A DNA stretch of 64,000 nt from an uncultured Atopobiaceae bacterium. GTDB lineage: Bacteria; Actinomycetota; Coriobacteriia; Coriobacteriales; Atopobiaceae. The position numbers and the translations under genes are program-made. Positions 60,708 through 64,000 of this stretch are shown here, piece by piece. The notes beneath the pieces are model-generated. The model saw nothing but the letters and a program-made list of their open reading frames with translations. It was not told where the DNA came from and did not search any database. Each line of letters begins with the position of its first letter. The first letter of the stretch is position 1. The stretch lies in assembly GCA_944322145.1 (NCBI GenBank), contig CALUNW010000006.1, positions 152,014 through 216,013 of the forward strand. Reading direction: 5' to 3'.

Positions 60708-63683
60708 CTACTGCGCGCCAGACGTCTCAAATCCCTCCTCCCCTCCGCCCCGCGCCTCGGACGGCCCGCGCATGACCTGCCGCAGCCTCCAAGACGGGGC
60801 GGAGCCTGTCGTCTGAGCCAGCCTTCTCACGAAGCTTCGGCACTGGCGGTCGGCCTCGACGTCTCGACCGTCCGCCCTCAGGGCGCTCACCAGGGCAACG
60901 ACCGCATCCTCCCTCACGGCATCGGCCTCCAGCGCGTTTGCCGCAAGCCTCGCGGCGGTCCTCTTTCTGTCCAGGCGAAGCGCCGCGTCGGAGCCCGCGA
61001 CCATTGCGTCGACGTAAAGATCCCTCAGCTCATCGCGCTTGGCGGCGACAAAGCCCGTCCTATCGGCGGAGGGAACATAGAGATCTCCGGCGTAGAGCCG
61101 CTCTGCCCGTCGAGCCATCTGGACGATCTCCGCGTCATCCTCCCCATCCGACGCCGCGCGGGCGCATGCGCGCAGATCGTCGACATCGCAGCTCACCAAG
61201 TCCTTGTCGATTGCGATGGATCTCGTCGACCTTCCCAGGACAAAGGGGTCGAGCGAGGGGTCAACTTCGGCAATGGCGGCACGAAGCGCGCTGGTTGCCT
61301 GATACACCCGGTTTGCGCCTATCGCGTAGTCGCACTCTGGCCAGATCTGCTCCACAATCTGCCGGCGGCGGGCGGTCGCCCGACGCTGCAGCAGAAGAAA
61401 GACGAGCATTGACTGTGCGTTCCTGTGCCCTACCCTGCCATCAAGCACTCGGATTCCGCGCACCGTGATGCAGAAGCCCCCAAGCAGGGAGACGCGTATC
61501 GGCGCCTCCTCCCCCATGAGGGCGGGGTGACTGTCGGCGCGCCTGAAGACGATCTCCTCCGAGTCACGGAGGGCCGCCGCCTCCTTGCCGCTCCTCGCGG
61601 CACTCACGGCATATCTCCAGCTCGCGGGAAGCATCTTCTCGAACAGCCCGGAGAAATCACCTAGGCACTCGCTCAGGACGACGAGCAGCCAAAGCGTGTC
61701 CACGGGCAGCTTGGCGCCATGCTCGTCCTCGAGGGACCCAAGGTCACGATCCGCGCGCATGACATCATGTGCAAACCTGCAGATCTCCCCGAGCTCGTCT
61801 GGGCTACCGTCAACCGCATCTCCCTCGGAGAGATCGCCCATGAGGAATCGCGCCGCCTCTCCCAGCAGGCGGGAGACGCGCGCCACGTAGTCGAGACCCG
61901 CTCGCCGCGCGATGACCACCGCCAGCGTAGACCTCACGCTTGCGCGGGGAAACGCGCCGGAGCGCAAGTCATACACGCAGCCTGCGGCGAGCGAGACCGC
62001 CTGGACCACCGTGTCGCCGCTCTTCTCGGCACGCGAAAGCGCCGACTCGATGTGGCTCGCATTGCCAGCGGGACGCAGCGCGGCCCTCAGCGCCATCGCG
62101 CAGTCGGCATAGCCCGTAAGGCCTCTTGCCTGCGAGGACCTGAGAATTTCCACCGAGCGCTCGACCAGCGTCTCGCTCCGCCCTCCGTCGTCGCACAGAA
62201 GCAGCCGGGCAACCTCCTGGTCAAGGCATAGCAGGGCGGAGGAGACGGTCTCTATGCTCGGTCCACACGGATTTGCAAGAAGCAGCCTCATTGCGGCGCT
62301 GGGCCTCCCTCCCGCCATGAGCTCCACCGCCTCGCGATGGACCAGAAGCCTCCTTCCCAGGCCCGACCACTCAAGCTCGGCATAGGCAACCAGAGGTCTG
62401 CGTCCGCGCAGGGCCTCCCGCGCATCGACGAACATGAGGGCGTCCCGCACCCCCTCTTCCTTAGTGACGCGGTCACGATACTTCTCCAGCGCAGCCCATC
62501 CGACGTCCTCCCCGCAGACTGCGGACACCGCAGAAGACAGAGCCTGCGAACGGTCCTCGGTGCGGCAAGATCCGAGACGCTCCTCAAGCGCAGAGGCAAC
62601 CACGCCCGCGCCCCCTGCGTCGAGCAGTGAGGCGCCAAACCGGAGCGCATGCCCATAAGCGCCAGAACCCCCGGGAAGAGCGAACAGTCTCACGGCTCTC
62701 AGGAATGAACCGCGCTCCAAGATGAGCCTCAGACTGTTGGCAACGACATCGGGAAACAGGGCGCTCGTGGCCTCGAGCCGAGCAAGCGGTCCAGAGAGGG
62801 CAAGTGCCTCGTCCGTGAGCAGCGTGAGAAACGAACGTCTCGAGTGGTCAACAGAGAAGAAGGGGGCAACCGAGCTGATATGGGAGAGCATCTCGTCGCA
62901 GGGGCCATCGAGCGCCAGACTAAGATCTTCGAAGGCGCCACTGCCCAACAAAACCATGCAGAGACGAACCCTGAGCTCCTCGTCTGTCAAGGAGCGCCTG
63001 AGCGACAAGGACAGGTGTCTCGAAAGCGCATCGCCATACGAGTGCGACGGGAGGCTTCGCTCCAAGTCATCATTGGGAACGGGCTCAAGAAGACGCACGA
63101 GATCGGGAATGCCAAAAGACAGGCGCCAGAGAAGCTTCGACCGAGCGCTCGCGCCGTGGTCAACCACTGACTGTATGAGCAGGCCACGTGACGAAACAAC
63201 GGAACACTCCGGAAGAAAGGAGAGCAGCTGCCCGGCCTCGGGAGGAAGGGAGAACACGACCAAGGCCCCCGCCTCCCACATTCTCCGCAAGGCATTTGCC
63301 TGGCGAAGGGCATCGGGCTCGTCAGAGGACGGAATGTCGTCGATCGCCACGACCGCAGGCGACGGAGCCTTCGAAACGCTGCGGGCTAGACGGACGAGAG
63401 CGGCGGCAGCAGAATCAGGGTCATGGCCGAGAAGGCTGCGTCGAAACACCTTGGCGCCAGGCAGCGGAACGCGAAGAAGGATGTCAGTGATAACGTCGCT
63501 GGCTCCGAGATTTGGCTCCGCGCAAATCGCAAGCAGGCGGCTCCTGGGCGTAAGGCCAAAGGAGGCGAAATCGGACCATCTGCAGAGCTCGAGAAGATAG
63601 TCGTCTCCATAAAGAGACGGAGCGACTCGAGAATAACGCGGATATTCGGACGACCCAGGTTTCAGTGCTCCAGCCATGACCAT
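60708..63683 (-). CDS. Large BTAD-type regulator with a degenerate STAND-like N terminus
   Basis: 991 residues. The C-terminal 260 residues hold an OmpR-type winged helix (about 730-815; IRVSLLGGFCITVRGIRVL, NRVYQATSALRAAIAEVDP) and the BTAD helical domain (about 830-960; RRAERLYAGDLYVPSADRTG). The N-terminal part resembles a STAND ATPase but the P-loop position reads ICAEPNLGASDV with no GKT, while a Walker-B-like PAVVAIDDIP remains near 108. A helical repeat region of about 450 residues lies between. Such proteins are common in Coriobacteria and their targets are unknown. Start after GGAGGG at 63683. Confidence 0.85.
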   Translation of the reverse strand: MVMAGALKPGSSEYPRYSRVAPSLYGDDYLLELCRWSDFASFGLTPRSRLLAICAEPNLGASDVITDILLRVPLPGAKVFRRSLLGHDPDSAAAALVRLARSVSKAPSPAVVAIDDIPSSDEPDALRQANALRRMWEAGALVVFSLPPEAGQLLSFLPECSVVSSRGLLIQSVVDHGASARSKLLWRLSFGIPDLVRLLEPVPNDDLERSLPSHSYGDALSRHLSLSLRRSLTDEELRVRLCMVLLGSGAFEDLSLALDGPCDEMLSHISSVAPFFSVDHSRRSFLTLLTDEALALSGPLARLEATSALFPDVVANSLRLILERGSFLRAVRLFALPGGSGAYGHALRFGASLLDAGGAGVVASALEERLGSCRTEDRSQALSSAVSAVCGEDVGWAALEKYRDRVTKEEGVRDALMFVDAREALRGRRPLVAYAELEWSGLGRRLLVHREAVELMAGGRPSAAMRLLLANPCGPSIETVSSALLCLDQEVARLLLCDDGGRSETLVERSVEILRSSQARGLTGYADCAMALRAALRPAGNASHIESALSRAEKSGDTVVQAVSLAAGCVYDLRSGAFPRASVRSTLAVVIARRAGLDYVARVSRLLGEAARFLMGDLSEGDAVDGSPDELGEICRFAHDVMRADRDLGSLEDEHGAKLPVDTLWLLVVLSECLGDFSGLFEKMLPASWRYAVSAARSGKEAAALRDSEEIVFRRADSHPALMGEEAPIRVSLLGGFCITVRGIRVLDGRVGHRNAQSMLVFLLLQRRATARRRQIVEQIWPECDYAIGANRVYQATSALRAAIAEVDPSLDPFVLGRSTRSIAIDKDLVSCDVDDLRACARAASDGEDDAEIVQMARRAERLYAGDLYVPSADRTGFVAAKRDELRDLYVDAMVAGSDAALRLDRKRTAARLAANALEADAVREDAVVALVSALRADGRDVEADRQCRSFVRRLAQTTGSAPSWRLRQVMRGPSEARGGGEEGFETSGAQ

Positions 63684-63722
63684 CGGACACCCTCCGTCGC
63701 ATCAATCTAACATCGTGTCCTA

Positions 63723-63750
63723 AACATATCACTACTGTATAAGTTGTAAA
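63723..63750 (-). promoter_or_regulatory. Promoter of the BTAD regulator gene
   Basis: Minus strand TTTACA (63745-63750), 16-base spacer, TATGTT (63723-63728), about 40 bases before the start codon, inside an AT-rich stretch. Confidence 0.5.
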
Positions 63751-63863
63751 GTTCTGGTTTGTTTTCTTTTGTTGTTGTTAATTTATGTCTATGCTAGAGC
63801 CAAAGCAGCTGCCGCAAAGTTGCGTCAAATGTTCCTGGAAGCGGCCAAAGCGAGACATGAAAA

Positions 63864-63893
63864 GGGGGCGCCCGGCTCGCACCGGGCGCCCCC
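63864..63893 (-). terminator. Terminator of the rRNA operon
   Basis: Perfect 12-bp stem GGGGGCGCCCGG / CCGGGCGCCCCC, loop of six, followed on the minus strand by TTTTCATG. It lies about 50 bases beyond the 5S rRNA 3' end. Confidence 0.85.
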
Positions 63894-63941
63894 TGACGGA
63901 ATATCCCTCCATGTACATCGAAACGCAAAATGCCCCTTGTT

Positions 63942-64000
63942 GGTCAGCGACGTCCTGCTCTCCCACGGACTGACTCCGCAGTACCATCGGCGCTCGGGGG
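63942..64000 (-). rRNA. 5S ribosomal RNA, 3' part (gene continues beyond the window)
   Basis: The minus strand reads GCGCCGATGGTACTGC and CCGTGGGAGAGCAGGACG, the conserved 3' half of 5S rRNA. The exact 3' end is estimated. An rRNA operon therefore runs into the window from the right on the minus strand. Confidence 0.85.

Overview
The window is GC-rich, densely coded DNA from the chromosome of a high-GC Gram-positive anaerobe. Gene content and style (NfnAB-type transhydrogenase, N-terminal-rubredoxin rubrerythrin next to a PerR-like Fur protein, a TsaB-RimI-TsaD fusion, BTAD regulator, SmpB/tmRNA, strong GGAGG sites) point to an Actinobacteria member, most likely class Coriobacteriia (Olsenella/Atopobium-like). 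That assignment is inference from gene content, not from a search.

Layout. 1-2.8 kb: end of an unknown gene, malic enzyme and an NlpC/P60-like protein. 2.9-11.8 kb (+): galE, polyprenyl synthase, a peptidoglycan-binding protein, tRNA-Gln, glmU-prs-pth, and the nfnA-nfnB pair. 12-17 kb: nucleotidyltransferase, XRE regulator, flavin-split-barrel protein and groES-groEL. 17.5-28.9 kb: repeat-domain lipoprotein, nadE, a RAYT transposase between two inverted REP elements, a polar amino-acid ABC transporter divergent from a cysteine-desulfidase-family gene, an alkylation-repair pair (ogt, AlkA-like), a decayed methyltransferase and an AraC regulator. 29-36 kb: TsaB-RimI-TsaD fusion, a large GGDEF/EAL protein, rubrerythrin and PerR. 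36-45 kb (-): rplM-rpsI, then glmM-glmS-acpS-nnr-alr-UDG-tsaE. 45-64 kb (-): GH31 glycosidase, patatin, tmRNA, split rubredoxin/flavin reductase pair, smpB-TPR-rnr, ftsE-ftsX, YitT, prfB, secA, a 991-aa BTAD regulator, and at the right edge the 3' end of a 5S rRNA gene.

How the genes fit together. GlmS, GlmM and GlmU give the full route to UDP-GlcNAc; with GalE, Alr and a peptidoglycan-binding protein they form a cell-envelope theme. tmRNA, SmpB and RNase R provide trans-translation and decay of its targets within about 5 kb. TsaB/TsaD and TsaE cover most of the t6A tRNA pathway. NfnAB, reverse rubrerythrin, PerR and the flavin reductase/rubredoxin pair fit a strict anaerobe coping with oxygen.

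The most unusual layer is non-coding. Thirteen short palindromes sharing the core GGGACAG/CTGTCCC, and two long hairpins carrying the same core (in one arm of the second it reads AGGACAG), lie between genes. Two flank the RAYT transposase in inverted orientation. In seven cases the terminal TGA (or TAA) of an element is exactly the stop codon of the neighbouring gene. Separately, the 10-mer GTYCTTCTCG occurs about 35 times by hand count in both orientations and in different reading frames, sometimes inside terminators, which recalls uptake or chromosome-architecture signals. Several other long inverted repeats, a possible small structured RNA, and an RF2 with SPT instead of SPF in its stop-codon-reading loop are also reported.
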